Shown one piece after another: positions 25,912 through 44,915 of a DNA stretch of 64,000 nt; the first letter of the stretch is position 1; each line of letters starts with the position of its first letter. The notes under the pieces were generated by a model that saw only the letters and a list, made by a program, of their open reading frames with translations, was not told the origin of the DNA and made no database searches. The position numbers were made by a program, and so were the translations under genes. Origin of the DNA: Arthrobacter zhangbolii (GTDB lineage Bacteria; Actinomycetota; Actinomycetes; Actinomycetales; Micrococcaceae); the NCBI RefSeq assembly GCF_022869865.1, contig NZ_CP094984.1, positions 496,001-560,000 of the forward strand, written 5' to 3'.

Positions 25912-28900
25912 CCCAGCTGACCCCGTCCCTGCCCGAACTGCTCACCTCCTGGCTGCCCGGGCAACGATGGTTCCCGGCCAAGGGGCGGGACGTCCTGCTG
26001 GAGCGGGTGGGCGGGATCCGGCTCGAAGACCCCGCGGGCGAGGTAGGCATGGAAGTCCACCTCATCGCCGTCGTCTCCGGGGACCGCAGGGACGTCATCA
26101 GCGTCCCCGTGAGTTACCGGTCCGCCCCGGCGTCCGAGCTTCAGGCAGCGCTGCTGGGCCGGGCACATCATGAGGAGCTGGGGGAGCGGTGGCTCTACGA
26201 CGCCACCGCCGACCCGGTTTTCGTCACAGCCTGGCTGGAGATGATGCGTTCGCAGGCATCCTCCCTGGACGGACATACCCATGGTGTGGCGCAGGACGGT
26301 TTCCCCGACTGGGAGCCGTTCACGGAACCGCTGCCCACCAAGGTGCTCAAGGGGGAACAGTCCAACACCTCGGTGATCGTGACTGCCCCGGAGGCGCCGC
26401 TGATTGTGAAGTTCTACCGGGTGGTTGCCGCCGGGATCAGTCCCGACGTTGAGGTGAGCGCCCGGCTCACCGAGGTCGGATCCGTGGACGTCCCGGCTAC
26501 CTACGGGTGGGTCACCGGCTCGTGGCAGAATCCGGGCGACGGCGGGACCTGGCTGACCGGGCATCTGTCGGTCCTGCGCGAATTCTTCCCCGGCAGTGAG
26601 GATGCCTGGCGCACCGCGTCCGCAGCAGCAGTGGCGGGCCGTGACTTCACCACCGAGGCGGAGGAACTGGGCGCCGCCACCGGCAGGATCCACCAGCAGC
26701 TTGCGGCTGCCTTTGGCAGCCGTCCGCCCACGCCGGAGGAACGCGCGGACTTCCTTTCCTCCCTGAGCGGCAGGATCCGCTGGGCCTGGGCCGAAGCACG
26801 GGACACCGTGGGCCCCTATGACGGCGCCGTCGAGTACCTGCTGGAACAGGTGGGGAATCTCCAGAGCCTGCCCAACCTGCAGCGCATCCACTCGGACTAC
26901 CATCTGGGCCAGGTGCTGCATTCCCCGGAACGCGGCTGGATCATCCTGGACTTTGAAGGCGAACCGCTGAGGCCCGCCGCCGAGCGGAGCGTCCCGGACG
27001 CGCCCTTGCGCGACGTCGTCGGCATGCTCCGTTCCATTGACTATGCCGCCGGCGTTGCAGTGATCGACGGCGCTCCCGAGGCCGCCGGTGACACGGATTC
27101 CCGGCAGCGCAACGAGGACGCGTACCGTTGGGCCGCTGCCGCGTCGGATGCCTTCCTTCGCGGTTACGAGAAGGAAACCGGCACCACCATCAACCGCAGC
27201 GATCCCTTGTTCCTTGCCCTCTGGCTGGACAAGGCGCTGTACGAAGTTGTCTACGAGATGCGAAACCGTCCCCGTTGGGTCAGCGTGCCGGTGACAGCCG
27301 TCCGCCACATTCTGGCGCAGGCCGAGAACGCAGCCCGAGCAGACGAAAGCCAGGAAGAGAGCACAGTGAATAAGCACCGCAAGTCCCCGGCCGCATCTGC
27401 CACAGCGGAACCCGAGGCGCCCAAGGATTCCGGAGCAACCGGCCTCGCGGCCCCGGCCGAGCCAATCCCCGTTTCCGAGGACGTCCTGCGGGCAGTATCC
27501 GAAGGCCGTTATTACCAGCCGCATGCCGTCCTCGGGGCGCACCTGGATGACCACGGGAACGTCACCATCCGCACCCTGCGTCCGCTGGCCCGGGAAGTTA
27601 CGGCCGTCACCCCCGATCAGCGGGTGCCGTTGAGCCACGAATACAACGGAATCTGGGTGGGAACGCTGCCCGCCGGGACGGCCGGAACCGTCCCTGACTA
27701 CCGGGTGGAGGTCACATACGACGGCGGGGATCCCCAGCTGTTCGATGACCCGTACCGTTTCCTGCCGTCGCTGGGTGACATGGACCTGCACCTGATCGGC
27801 GAGGGAAGGCATGAAAATCTCTGGACGGTGCTGGGCGCCAACCTGCACCACTACAACTCAGTGCTCGGGGATATCACCGGCGTCAGCTTCGCCGTCTGGG
27901 CACCGAACGCACAGGCTGTCAGGGTAAAGGGCGATTTCAACGCCTGGAACGGCACCATCAATGCCATGCGGTCGCTGGGCAGCTCGGGCGTCTGGGAATT
28001 GTTCCTGCCCGGTGTGGAGCCGGGAGCCCGCTACAAGTTCGAAATCCTGGGCAGCGACGGTGTCTGGCGCGAAAAGGCCGATCCCATGGCCAAGGGCACC
28101 GAAATACCTCCGCTGACCGGTTCCCGCGTGGTCGAGTCCAAGTACCAGTTCAACGATGCAGAGTGGATGGAAGCCCGCGCGGCCCGGGATCCGCACAACT
28201 CCCCGATGAGTGTGTACGAAGTGCACCTGGGCTCCTGGCGCCTCGGGCTGAACTACCGGGAAATGGCCGACCAGCTGGCGGAATACGTCAAGTGGCAGGG
28301 CTTCACCCATGTGGAATTCATGCCCGTGGCCGAACACCCCTTCGGCGGTTCCTGGGGTTACCAGGTCACCTCCTACTTCGCCCCCACAGCACGGTTCGGG
28401 CATCCGGATGAGTTCCGCTACCTCGTGGACACCCTGCATCAGGCCGGCATAGGCGTCATCCTCGACTGGGTGCCGGCGCACTTCCCCAAGGACGAGTGGG
28501 CACTGGCGAAGTTCGACGGGCAGACGCTGTACGAACACGGTGACCCCTGGCGCGGCGAACACCCGGACTGGGGAACGCTGATTTTCGACTACGGCCGCCG
28601 CGAGGTGCGTAACTTCCTGGTTGCCAACGCCGTGTACTGGCTCGAGGAGTTCCACATTGACGGCCTGCGCGTCGACGCCGTGGCCTCCATGCTGTACCTG
28701 GACTACTCCCGGCCGGCCGATCAGTGGCGCCCGAACGCCTTTGGCGGGCGGGAAAACCTGGAGGCCATTTCCTTCCTGCAGGAGGTCAACGCGACTGCCT
28801 ACAAGCGGGTCCCGGGCATTGTGATGATCGCCGAAGAGTCCACGGCATTCCCGGGCGTCACCCGCCCCACCAGCACCGGCGGTCTCGGGTTCGGCCTGAA

Positions 28901-29639
28901 GTGGAACATGGGCTGGATGCACGACACCCTGGAGTACATGGCCGAGGATCCCATCAACCGGGTTTACCACCATGCCAAGCTCACGTTCTCACTGGTGTAC
29001 GCCTACACGGAGAACTTCCTGCTGCCCATCAGCCATGACGAAGTGGTGCACGGAAAGGGATCGCTGCTGCGCAAGATGCCGGGTGACCGCTGGCAGCAGC
29101 TCGCCAATCTCCGCGCCTACCTGGCGTTCCAGTGGGCACACCCCGGCAAGCAGCTGATCTTTATGGGTACGGAGTTCGGCCAGGAGGCGGAGTGGTCCGA
29201 GCAGTACGGGCTGGACTGGTACCTGACGGACACCCCGCAGCATAAGGGCGTACAGCTGATGGTGAAGCAGCTCAACGAGATCTACCGTGCCACCCCGGCT
29301 CTTTCCGAACGGGACAATGAGCCGGCGGGCTTCCAGTGGATCAATGAGAACGACGGCGCTCACAACGTCCTGTCCTTCATCCGCTGGGATCATCAGGGCA
29401 ATCCGCTGGTGTGCATAGCGAACTTTGCCGGCGCACCCCACCAGGAGTTCCGTGTGGGAATGCCGTGGGCCGGTGAATGGGTGGAAGCCCTGAACACCGA
29501 CGCCGCGGAGTTCGGCGGTTCCGGGGTAGGAAACCTTGGGGTAGTCCACGCCGTCGAAGGTGCCTGCAACGGTCAGCCGGCCTCCGCCACCCTGACGGTT
29601 CCGCCGCTGGGCGTGCTGTACCTGGTCCCGCAGCAGTAA
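25908..29639 (+). CDS. Maltokinase-GlgB fusion (maltose kinase plus 1,4-alpha-glucan branching enzyme)
   Basis: One uninterrupted frame of 1243 codons encodes two enzymes of the GlgE route. Residues 1-about 470 are maltokinase (ATP + maltose to maltose-1-P): cap domain with [18 protein letters not shown], catalytic loop [14 protein letters not shown] and metal motif [18 protein letters not shown] Lys/Ala/Pro linker follows. Residues about 500-1243 are GlgB: CBM48 ([33 protein letters not shown]), nucleophile [19 protein letters not shown], acid [12 protein letters not shown] and [14 protein letters not shown]. An internal GTG at 27366 (codon 487) has GGAAGAG upstream and would give a 757-residue free GlgB, so both fused and separate products are possible. 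Confidence 0.93.
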   Translation: MTQLTPSLPELLTSWLPGQRWFPAKGRDVLLERVGGIRLEDPAGEVGMEVHLIAVVSGDRRDVISVPVSYRSAPASELQAALLGRAHHEELGERWLYDATADPVFVTAWLEMMRSQASSLDGHTHGVAQDGFPDWEPFTEPLPTKVLKGEQSNTSVIVTAPEAPLIVKFYRVVAAGISPDVEVSARLTEVGSVDVPATYGWVTGSWQNPGDGGTWLTGHLSVLREFFPGSEDAWRTASAAAVAGRDFTTEAEELGAATGRIHQQLAAAFGSRPPTPEERADFLSSLSGRIRWAWAEARDTVGPYDGAVEYLLEQVGNLQSLPNLQRIHSDYHLGQVLHSPERGWIILDFEGEPLRPAAERSVPDAPLRDVVGMLRSIDYAAGVAVIDGAPEAAGDTDSRQRNEDAYRWAAAASDAFLRGYEKETGTTINRSDPLFLALWLDKALYEVVYEMRNRPRWVSVPVTAVRHILAQAENAARADESQEESTVNKHRKSPAASATAEPEAPKDSGATGLAAPAEPIPVSEDVLRAVSEGRYYQPHAVLGAHLDDHGNVTIRTLRPLAREVTAVTPDQRVPLSHEYNGIWVGTLPAGTAGTVPDYRVEVTYDGGDPQLFDDPYRFLPSLGDMDLHLIGEGRHENLWTVLGANLHHYNSVLGDITGVSFAVWAPNAQAVRVKGDFNAWNGTINAMRSLGSSGVWELFLPGVEPGARYKFEILGSDGVWREKADPMAKGTEIPPLTGSRVVESKYQFNDAEWMEARAARDPHNSPMSVYEVHLGSWRLGLNYREMADQLAEYVKWQGFTHVEFMPVAEHPFGGSWGYQVTSYFAPTARFGHPDEFRYLVDTLHQAGIGVILDWVPAHFPKDEWALAKFDGQTLYEHGDPWRGEHPDWGTLIFDYGRREVRNFLVANAVYWLEEFHIDGLRVDAVASMLYLDYSRPADQWRPNAFGGRENLEAISFLQEVNATAYKRVPGIVMIAEESTAFPGVTRPTSTGGLGFGLKWNMGWMHDTLEYMAEDPINRVYHHAKLTFSLVYAYTENFLLPISHDEVVHGKGSLLRKMPGDRWQQLANLRAYLAFQWAHPGKQLIFMGTEFGQEAEWSEQYGLDWYLTDTPQHKGVQLMVKQLNEIYRATPALSERDNEPAGFQWINENDGAHNVLSFIRWDHQGNPLVCIANFAGAPHQEFRVGMPWAGEWVEALNTDAAEFGGSGVGNLGVVHAVEGACNGQPASATLTVPPLGVLYLVPQQ

Positions 29640-29660
29640 GGATCTCCCTACCCGTAGGGG

Positions 29661-29702
29661 TCGCCGGGCTGCGCCCCGCTAATGGTGTGCGCAGCCCGGC
29701 GA
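29661..29702. terminator. Hairpin after the mak-glgB gene
   Basis: TCGCCGGGCTGCGC (29661-29674) pairs perfectly with GCGCAGCCCGGCGA (29689-29702) around a 14-nt loop, 21 nt after the stop codon. No T-run follows on the plus strand, so its strength is uncertain. Confidence 0.55.
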
Positions 29703-29806
29703 AAACCGTGCTAGAGTTAGTACCCGCGCTGAACGAGGTAATCGAACAGTCGTGAGTCCGGGAAGCAGGTCTTCCTACCGGTTCGCCGGACGGACAAACG
29801 GCCGGT

Positions 29807-29836
29807 TTGACACCACCGAGTCAGTGTGGCTAAGAT
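29807..29836 (+). promoter_or_regulatory. Promoter of rRNA operon 1
   Basis: TTGACA (29807-29812) and TAAGAT (29831-29836) are separated by 18 bp. This is a near-consensus housekeeping promoter located about 70 bp before the pre-16S processing stem. The sequence differs from the promoter of the second operon. Otherwise the 264 bp after the glgB hairpin hold nothing I can identify. Confidence 0.8.
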
Positions 29837-29906
29837 AGAAAAGTTGCTCCGGAGCGACGCAGAGCTTAGATCTTCGCAGATCAGCCTGCCGGTGCCGGAA
29901 GCAGTC

Positions 29907-29935
29907 TGTTGTTTGAGAACTCAATAGTGTGCCAA
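29907..29935 (+). promoter_or_regulatory. Pre-16S processing stem, 5' strand (operon 1)
   Basis: This segment is largely complementary to 31827-31855 downstream of 16S (TTGGCACACTGTTG side), bringing the two ends of pre-16S together for RNase III. It contains the TTTGAGAACTCAATAGTGTG element common in actinobacterial rRNA leaders. Confidence 0.75.
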
Positions 29936-30083
29936 GTTTATTGATACCAATTTATTTTGATTGGTTGAATCGACCGTGTCCGCCCACCCCGTGGGTATGG
30001 AACGGTTTTTTTAGCCGGTTTCGAATTTAGTGCAGTGCCTGGCGGCCAATTTTCCTTGGCCCCGGCATTGTGTCTGTAAAACA

Positions 30084-35292
<5,209 letters not shown>

Positions 35293-35515
35293 ACCAACAT
35301 CTGGGGAAACACGACTTCAAACGGTTTCCCAACGTACAGGGTGTTGTTGATCATGCTGCTTGCGTCCACTATGTGGTTCCCGGATAACAACCCTGGTTGT
35401 TGACCGTGGAACAAAAATTGAATATCACTTCGTCTAACGACGTTCGTGACCCAATGTTTTCCCCTCTGCACACCCGGTTTTTTGGCCGGTGTTTGTGCGG
35501 GTGCGGGTAGTAGGG

Positions 35516-35632
35516 TTACGGCGGTCATAGCGTGGGGGAAACGCCCGGTCCCATTCCGAACCCGGAAGCTAAGACCCACAGCGCCGATGGTACTGCATCC
35601 GGGAGGATGTGGGAGAGTAGGTCACCGCCGGA
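35516..35632 (+). rRNA. rrf: 5S ribosomal RNA, operon 1
   Basis: TTACGGCGGTCATAGCG pairs at its start with CACCGCCGGA at the end; the central CCCATTCCGAACCCGGAAG and GATGGTACTGC are the standard 5S signatures. Length is about 117 nt. Confidence 0.95.
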
Positions 35633-35644
35633 CAAATTGTGAAG

Positions 35645-35685
35645 GGTGAGGCCCGTACCAGTGTTGGTACGGGCCTCACCTGTTT
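35645..35685 (+). terminator. Terminator of rRNA operon 1
   Basis: A 16-bp perfect stem (GGTGAGGCCCGTACCA and its complement, loop GTGT) is followed by TGTTTAA, 13 nt after 5S. Confidence 0.92.
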
Positions 35686-35697
35686 AACCCCCACCAG

Positions 35698-36061
35698 GGA
35701 TGCCGGTGCTGCCGGCTGCGCCGGCGGTTGGACGGCCTGGCTCCGGGGGGCACGGTCACGCAGGGTGTCCGGCTCTGGTGCGCAAGATCACGACTGCGCA
35801 AAATCACGACCCGCCGGCGCCGCCCCGTTGTCTTCCCCGCCCCTGCGAATTGCCTAGCTGCGGCGGCACACCGTCCTGGATGGGCTGTTGAGCACTCCGT
35901 GCTGTTCAGCACAAGGGGTCAGGGCGAAATGTGTGTCCAGACAGGCACGAGTCGGCTCCTACCCTTACATCTCATCCATCCCGCCTATAGCCTCTCGAAC
36001 CTCAGGGTGATGTGCGTTCCATGCAGCCCTTCCGGTGAGCTTGAGAGAGGATCCAGGACTT
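35698..36061. other. Gap between rRNA operon 1 and the surface-protein gene
   Basis: About 360 bp without a convincing gene. It starts where similarity to the downstream flank of the other rRNA operon is lost. It contains a GTGCTG-TT-CAGCAC palindrome near 35898 and a possible -10 TATAGC at 35986 for the surface-protein gene, with no good -35. Open frames here lack ribosome binding sites and recognisable products. Confidence 0.5.
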
Positions 36062-38128
36062 ATGAGTCGAAGAAGAGCACTTGCGCCTACCGTGGGGGGA
36101 CGGGGGAGGATACGCCGCCGCTTCGGCTATTCGCTCGGCCTTTTGGGCACACTGGTTGTATTTTTACTCTCGACGGTTGCACCGGCTCAGGCAGTGTTTT
36201 CGGGACCACAGCCGGGAGGCGCAGTTCCCAATGCCGAGGTCGAGGTCACGATGACGGGTACCGGGCCGGGGCAAGGCGTGACGGGCGGCCTTCCGCCGGT
36301 AGGCCAGGGGTTTGATCCAACTGCCGGCTACCCGGAGGATGTTCCTCTTGGATATGACCCTGCTAACGAAGGGTTCGCCGGCGTCATCACAACAGTGGAT
36401 GGCGAGGGCAATACCCAGCAGATGTATTGCATCGACATCCGTGTCCTCACCTATGAGGGACTTGGCTATGAAAACGGCAGCTGGGATGAGTCCAACGTCC
36501 CTAACATCGGCTACGTCAACCGTGTGCTGAACAGCTACTATCCGGATCAGCCGGGACTTCCGGAAGCCGCGAACGACAACATCAGGGCAGCGGCCGTGCA
36601 GGCAGCCGTATGGTTCTTCAGCGACGGTTACGTGCTTCAGGACACCGATCCCGTCCGTCCGCTGACCGCGCAGATTGTCGCCGATGTCCTGGCCGCGGGA
36701 CCGCTTACCGAACCTCCCGCTCCGGATGTCGGCATTACGCCCCCCGTAGCTGCAGGTCCCGTGGACGGAGTAGCGGGCCCTTTCACGATCACGTCCGGCG
36801 CGGTCGCGGAGCTCACCGTCGGTGTCACCCCGGGATACACCCTCTACACTGACGCGGCCGGAACTGTTCCGCTGGTGGGGACTACTGTCCCGGCCGGTAC
36901 GCAGCTGTGGGTACGGAACACTGCGCAGACAACCGATCCGGCTGAGCTTACGGCCACGGCAGTAGTCCCCGTGCAGACGGGAAACGTCTACCTCTACGCA
37001 GGTAGCAACCCTCAGGTCACGGAGGCACAGAAACTCATTCTGGCGGCTGATTCCCAAATCGAATCCAACGCGCAGGCCACGGCGGAGTTCTTCATTCCGG
37101 GCGACCTGGTGGTCAATAAGACCTTCGCCGGTGAAGGTGCCGGACTGCAGGGAGCTATTACCTTGAACGTTGCCTGCGGGGCAGCGGGGACTTTCGTCAT
37201 AGACATCCCGGCCGGTACCGCAGCAGGGGTATCCCAGACCATTTCAGACCTGCCCGTAGGCACGGTCTGTGAGGTGAGTGAGCCGGTGACGGGATCAAAC
37301 ACGCAAGTCACTGTCACACCGGTTCTGCCGGGACCGGTCACTGTCACCGCCGACGGGCCGAACGTGCTCGACGTCGCCAACACAGTGGACCTCAATCCGG
37401 GTTCCCTGACCGTGGTGAAGTCCCTGACGGGTGCTGCGGCCGGCCTGCAGGGCGACATCACGGTGATAGTGACCTGTGAGGATGCGGGTATCGAAGAAAC
37501 CCTCACCATTCCGGCAGGCAGTGCCGCAGGCGATTATGCGGGAACCATCACCGATATTCCTGCGGGCACTGCGTGCACGGTCACGGAACCACAAACCGGA
37601 GCTACCGACCTGGTGGCGGTGACTACAGGACTTCCGGAGGTGGTTGAGATTCAGCCGGGCGCCGATTCCCAGGCATTGGTTACCAATGACGTGTCCTACA
37701 TCTACGGTTCACTCGTGCTGACCAAAACCATCACAGGCCCCGGGGCCGGCCTCCAAAGCGACGTGCGAATTGTCCTCACCTGTGGGGACTCATTCACCGA
37801 GGAGATCCTCATTCCGGCGGGAACGGTGGCCGGTGACCAGATCAGGGTGTTCGACCGCGTGCCGGCCGGCAGCTCCTGTACAGTCACCGAACCAGCCACT
37901 GGCGCTAATTCGTCGGTGACGGTGGACGCGGTACTCCCGGAAGCCGTCACGGTCCTCGGCGGAGAATCCGTCAACGCGGAGGTCACAAACACCTACTCCG
38001 TACTGGGCAAGGACAAGCTTGCGGAGACCGGTGCAAACGGCCTCAGCTCGGTGTGGACTGCCAGCCTCTGCATCCTGGCTCTTGGCACCTTCCTCGTTAT
38101 CGTTTCGGTTCGGCGGCGCACTTCATAG
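36062..38128 (+). CDS. Thioester-domain (TQXA) surface adhesin with three DUF5979 repeats and LAETG sortase signal
   Basis: The 688-residue product is predicted to be exported and covalently fixed to the cell wall. Residues 1-44 are a long signal peptide ending APAQA. Residues about 80-200 form a TQXA thioester domain: C123 in MYCIDI and Q180 in AAVQAAVWFFSDG are the expected partners of the internal Cys-Gln thioester that lets such adhesins bind host or surface amines. Three Ig-like DUF5979 repeats begin near residues 347, 447 and 549 (each with LxVxKxxTGxxAGLQ, a Cys pair, IPAGTxAG and CxVxEPxTGA). The C-terminus has LAETG (653-657), a hydrophobic segment and RRR: a class-E-type sortase signal. 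ATG 36062 has CCAGGA 4 nt upstream. It stands alone between two rRNA operons; no sortase gene is adjacent. Confidence 0.88.
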   Translation: MSRRRALAPTVGGRGRIRRRFGYSLGLLGTLVVFLLSTVAPAQAVFSGPQPGGAVPNAEVEVTMTGTGPGQGVTGGLPPVGQGFDPTAGYPEDVPLGYDPANEGFAGVITTVDGEGNTQQMYCIDIRVLTYEGLGYENGSWDESNVPNIGYVNRVLNSYYPDQPGLPEAANDNIRAAAVQAAVWFFSDGYVLQDTDPVRPLTAQIVADVLAAGPLTEPPAPDVGITPPVAAGPVDGVAGPFTITSGAVAELTVGVTPGYTLYTDAAGTVPLVGTTVPAGTQLWVRNTAQTTDPAELTATAVVPVQTGNVYLYAGSNPQVTEAQKLILAADSQIESNAQATAEFFIPGDLVVNKTFAGEGAGLQGAITLNVACGAAGTFVIDIPAGTAAGVSQTISDLPVGTVCEVSEPVTGSNTQVTVTPVLPGPVTVTADGPNVLDVANTVDLNPGSLTVVKSLTGAAAGLQGDITVIVTCEDAGIEETLTIPAGSAAGDYAGTITDIPAGTACTVTEPQTGATDLVAVTTGLPEVVEIQPGADSQALVTNDVSYIYGSLVLTKTITGPGAGLQSDVRIVLTCGDSFTEEILIPAGTVAGDQIRVFDRVPAGSSCTVTEPATGANSSVTVDAVLPEAVTVLGGESVNAEVTNTYSVLGKDKLAETGANGLSSVWTASLCILALGTFLVIVSVRRRTS

Positions 38129-38502
38129 CGCAACCCGCTGATTGAAACACCAGGGCCGCCCGTAGCTCCTAGCCGGAGCTACGGGCGGTTCTGCGTCCGA
38201 AGAGGATGCCGGTCTCCGCACGACGGACAACGCGCAGAAGCGGGGCAACCAAGCCAGCCTCAGCGGTTCAACGGGGTCACCAGTTGCCGAGTTGCACGGG
38301 GGCTCGAACCTGTGTAAAGTCTTCTAAGTCGCCGCGGCAGGGACGCTGAAAAAGCGCCCGAGCATGGCGGCCAAACCCCTTCGAAAATCAGAGTCCAACT
38401 CCCGTGCCCTTCACCGGGCCGGCGGAAAAGACTCCGGTTCACGCTGGGTCCGGAACGGCGGTACAAACGCTTTTCACGGGATTCCGACAGGAAAACCGCG
38501 AA
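38129..38502. other. Gap between the surface-protein gene and rRNA operon 2
   Basis: About 370 bp without a convincing gene, apart from the terminator at 38156-38195. The stretch becomes AT-rich towards the operon 2 promoter. Short frames here (for example 38404-38634) run into the rRNA leader and are rejected. Confidence 0.5.
38156..38195 (+). terminator. Terminator of the surface-protein gene
   Basis: CCGCCCGTAGCTCC (38156-38169) and GGAGCTACGGGCGG (38175-38188) form a 14-bp stem with a 5-nt loop followed by TTCTG. Confidence 0.8.
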
Positions 38503-38531
38503 TTGCAAATGACGCCGGAATGGAATAAGAT
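38503..38531 (+). promoter_or_regulatory. Promoter of rRNA operon 2
   Basis: TTGCAA (38503-38508) and TAAGAT (38526-38531) are 17 bp apart in an AT-rich stretch, about 65 bp before the pre-16S stem. The -10 equals that of operon 1, but the -35, spacer and flanks are different. Confidence 0.7.
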
Positions 38532-38596
38532 AATAAAACATTGCAGCGAAGAAGAAAAGGAAAACATTGTTTTCCCGAGTATTTTCGGATTGCGTC

Positions 38597-38625
38597 TGTT
38601 GTTTGAGAACTCAATAGTGTGCCAA
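38597..38625 (+). promoter_or_regulatory. Pre-16S processing stem, 5' strand (operon 2)
   Basis: Same sequence as 29907-29935; pairs with 40517-40545. Confidence 0.75.
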
Positions 38626-38773
38626 GTTTATTGATACCAATTTATTTTGATTGGTTGAATCGACCGTGTCCGCCCACCCCGTGGGTATGGAACGGTTTTT
38701 TTAGCCGGTTTCGAATTTAGTGCAGTGCCTGGCGGCCAATTTTCCTTGGCCCCGGCATTGTGTCTGTAAAACA

Positions 38774-43981
<5,208 letters not shown>

Positions 43982-44204
43982 ACCAACATCTGGGGAAACA
44001 CGACTTCAAACGGTTTCCCAACGTACAGGGTGTTGTTGATCATGCTGCTTGCGTCCACTATGTGGTTCCCGGATAACAACCCTGGTTGTTGACCGTGGAA
44101 CAAAAATTGAATATCACTTCGTCTAACGACGTTCGTGACCCAATGTTTTCCCCTCTGCACACCCGGTTTTTTGGCCGGTGTTTGTGCGGGTGCGGGTAGT
44201 AGGG

Positions 44205-44321
44205 TTACGGCGGTCATAGCGTGGGGGAAACGCCCGGTCCCATTCCGAACCCGGAAGCTAAGACCCACAGCGCCGATGGTACTGCATCCGGGAGGATGTG
44301 GGAGAGTAGGTCACCGCCGGA
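44205..44321 (+). rRNA. rrf: 5S ribosomal RNA, operon 2
   Basis: Same as the 5S of operon 1, with CCCATTCCGAACCCGGAAG and paired ends. Confidence 0.95.
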
Positions 44322-44333
44322 CAAATTGTGAAG

Positions 44334-44374
44334 GGTGAGGCCCGTACCAGTGTTGGTACGGGCCTCACCTGTTT
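44334..44374 (+). terminator. Terminator of rRNA operon 2
   Basis: The same 16-bp stem as in operon 1, followed by TGTTTAA. Confidence 0.92.
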
Positions 44375-44401
44375 AACCCCCACCAGAGATGCCGGCACCG
44401 G

Positions 44402-44407
44402 TAGGCT
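44402..44407 (+). promoter_or_regulatory. -10 element of the SRPBCC gene, leaderless spacing
   Basis: TAGGCT ends 7 nt before ATG 44415, only 28 nt after the rRNA terminator. Confidence 0.45.
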
Positions 44408-44414
44408 GGAAACC

Positions 44415-44912
44415 ATGAGTTTCTCCCTGTTTTCCCATGCCGAGGATCCGGACGCTGATCCGGTGAACACAGACGGGGCAGCCGCTCCGTCCGAAGTAGT
44501 GCTGGAACGCAGGGTGCCCCGGGATCTGCACGAAGCCTTCAACGGGTTTACCGACTACCTTCACTTATGGTGGCCCCAGGACCTCACCGACTTCGGTGAG
44601 GGCACACACCCGGAGTTTGAATCCGGCGTCCTGACCGAAACTGCTCCGGATGGTGAGACGGCTGTCTGGGCTACCGTCCGGACCAAGGAACCCGATTCCC
44701 TGCTTGAGCTGGACTGGGTGGCGGGGCACAGTCCTCGGATTCCCACCGACGTGCGGGTGGAATTCTCCGCGGTAGCGGAGGACGGTACCTTGGTGACGCT
44801 CCGGCACGGGGGACTGGAACGACTGCCGGAGGCCGCAAAGGAATACGAGCGGATCCGTGCCGAATGGGAAGAGATCCTGGACCGCTACGCCCGCTTTATG
44901 GGGGCCCGGTAG
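44415..44912 (+). CDS. SRPBCC/START-like domain protein (AHSA1 type)
   Basis: The 165-residue product has an acidic N-terminal tail of about 30 residues and then a START-like fold: VVLERRVPRDLHEAFNGFTDYLHLWWP (first strand and helix-grip entry), internal strands, LELDWVAGHSPRIPTDVRVEFSA, GTLVTLRHGGLERLPE, and a C-terminal helix EWEEILDRYARFM. This is the AHSA1/activator-of-Hsp90-like subgroup, whose bacterial members bind small hydrophobic ligands; the ligand is unknown. The start at ATG 44415 is supported by TAGGCT. It is followed by an FAD oxidoreductase after 3 bp, probably in one operon. Confidence 0.8.
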   Translation: MSFSLFSHAEDPDADPVNTDGAAAPSEVVLERRVPRDLHEAFNGFTDYLHLWWPQDLTDFGEGTHPEFESGVLTETAPDGETAVWATVRTKEPDSLLELDWVAGHSPRIPTDVRVEFSAVAEDGTLVTLRHGGLERLPEAAKEYERIRAEWEEILDRYARFMGAR

Positions 44913-44915
44913 CCT

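Noticed and set aside
35884-35915. GTGCTG-TT-CAGCAC palindrome before the surface-protein gene as a terminator or attachment site
   Set aside because: Only 6 bp, no T-run, no second copy on the other side of the gene and no integrase nearby.
35698-38593. Adhesin interval as a transposon or integrative element
   Set aside because: No transposase, integrase, terminal inverted repeat or target duplication was seen; the flanking repeats are the rRNA operons themselves.
38404-38634. 76-codon frame upstream of rRNA operon 2
   Set aside because: It runs across the rRNA promoter into the leader, has no ribosome binding site and no recognisable product.
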